A DNA stretch of 64,000 nt. It comes from CAVVDY01 sp963809865. GTDB lineage: Bacteria > Acidobacteriota > Terriglobia > Terriglobales > Acidobacteriaceae. The stretch spans positions 1 through 64,000 of the forward strand of contig CAWELL010000001.1 in assembly GCA_963809865.1 (NCBI GenBank), read 5' to 3'. A program made the position numbers and the translations under genes. Below the pieces are notes generated by a model. The model was given only the letters and a program-made list of their open reading frames with translations, searched no databases and was not told where the DNA came from. This document shows, in pieces, positions 63,741-64,000 of the stretch. Position 1 is the first letter of the stretch. Each line of letters begins with the position of its first letter.

Positions 63741-64000
63741 CAGTGGGCCTCCAGTCCGGCTTGCTTCGCCTTCAGCACCACGAAGGCCTGCACCTGTTTG
63801 CGGATGCGTTCAGGATCCTCAGGCCGGAAGACCAGGAACGGCCGCGCCGGGATGTGCAGGTGGCGCGAGAACGGCCGCACCGTCACAGTAATCTCTCCGG
63901 ACTTCCCAACTTTGCTCCTAGCTTTAAGGCCTGGGTCGAAAGCGAACGCCTCGTCGACGTGCCGGTATCGATCTTCATTTGTGATATTCAAACGAGTGCT
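63740..64000 (-). CDS. Phage virion morphogenesis/tail completion-like protein, partial
   Basis: The reading frame is open to the window edge, so the N-terminus is missing or begins at a TTG at 63991. The C-terminal part, HLHIPARPFLVFRPEDPERIRKQ, matches the conserved PARPFL ending of phage virion morphogenesis and HK97 gp10-type proteins. A second frame at the edge reads KIDTGTSTRRSL, like the DTGTLRRS part of the same family, so a frameshift near 63955 is possible. Confidence 0.55.
   Translation of the reverse strand, partial: STRLNITNEDRYRHVDEAFAFDPGLKARSKVGKSGEITVTVRPFSRHLHIPARPFLVFRPEDPERIRKQVQAFVVLKAKQAGLEAH

Larger units (their letters stand above)
53021..64000 (-). mobile_element. 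Siphovirus-type tail module (prophage or phage-derived particle), runs off the right edge
   Basis: Twelve genes on one strand follow the lambda-type tail order, read from right to left: tail completion-like proteins, tail tube, probable chaperone-position gene, tape measure, distal tail protein, a Cys-rich gpL-like protein and a tail tip protein. Many starts and stops overlap. No integrase, lysis, head, portal or terminase gene is present in the window; head genes would be expected beyond 64000. It contains no repeat of families A to D and no frame breaks, unlike the flanking DNA. Confidence 0.88.

Overview
The window looks like a piece of an acidobacterial (Acidobacteriota, Terriglobia-like) chromosome. 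This is an inference. It rests on high GC content, two PEP-CTERM secreted proteins, LPS/lipid A genes (Gram-negative envelope), a trifunctional GH18-NodB-GT2 exopolysaccharide enzyme, and many short palindromic interspersed repeats of a kind I associate with that phylum.

Layout. 1-15 kb: tRNA-Leu(UAG), a PEP-CTERM beta-propeller, a thioesterase, a CMD/Hfq-like/inositol phosphatase operon, a membrane-anchored GcvH-like protein, then a minus-strand envelope cluster (waaA, lpxK, hldE-type kinase, hldE-type adenylyltransferase, ICMT-like methyltransferase, DUF3108) and gatB. 15-24 kb: repeat arrays, a multicopper oxidase, a RAYT transposase between REP elements, two tandem Asp-box (sialidase-fold) secreted proteins and a parvulin foldase. 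24-30 kb: a TolC/HlyD/EmrB-type efflux operon divergent from a TetR regulator with a perfect palindromic operator between them. 30-35 kb: gpsA-plsY, thpR and cinA. 34-42 kb: a PEP-CTERM protein, two tandem PQQ-type propellers, an ArsR-SRPBCC pair, DinB, CAP and STAS proteins. 41-50 kb: pyrD with an alkaline-phosphatase-superfamily enzyme, the GH18-NodB-GT2 enzyme and a membrane glycosyltransferase. 50-53 kb: panB, a secreted protein and panC. 53-64 kb: a compact minus-strand siphovirus-type tail module running off the right edge.

Three patterns cut across the genes. First, at least five families of short interspersed repeats fill almost every intergenic gap. One (family A) often occurs as inverted pairs like MITE ends, one (family C) is inserted in frame inside waaA, and families B, C and D are hairpins whose stems vary while pairing is kept. 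Second, eight genes have a -10 box 6-9 nt before the start codon and no Shine-Dalgarno sequence, so they are predicted to have leaderless or nearly leaderless mRNAs. Third, 12 genes carry 26 apparent single-base indels (25 insertions, 1 deletion). The strong insertion bias, presence in essential genes and conserved protein sequence on both sides of each break suggest uncorrected sequencing error rather than mass pseudogenisation. I give corrected full-length genes for these and state where the frame breaks. The 11-kb phage tail module has no such breaks and none of repeat families A-D.
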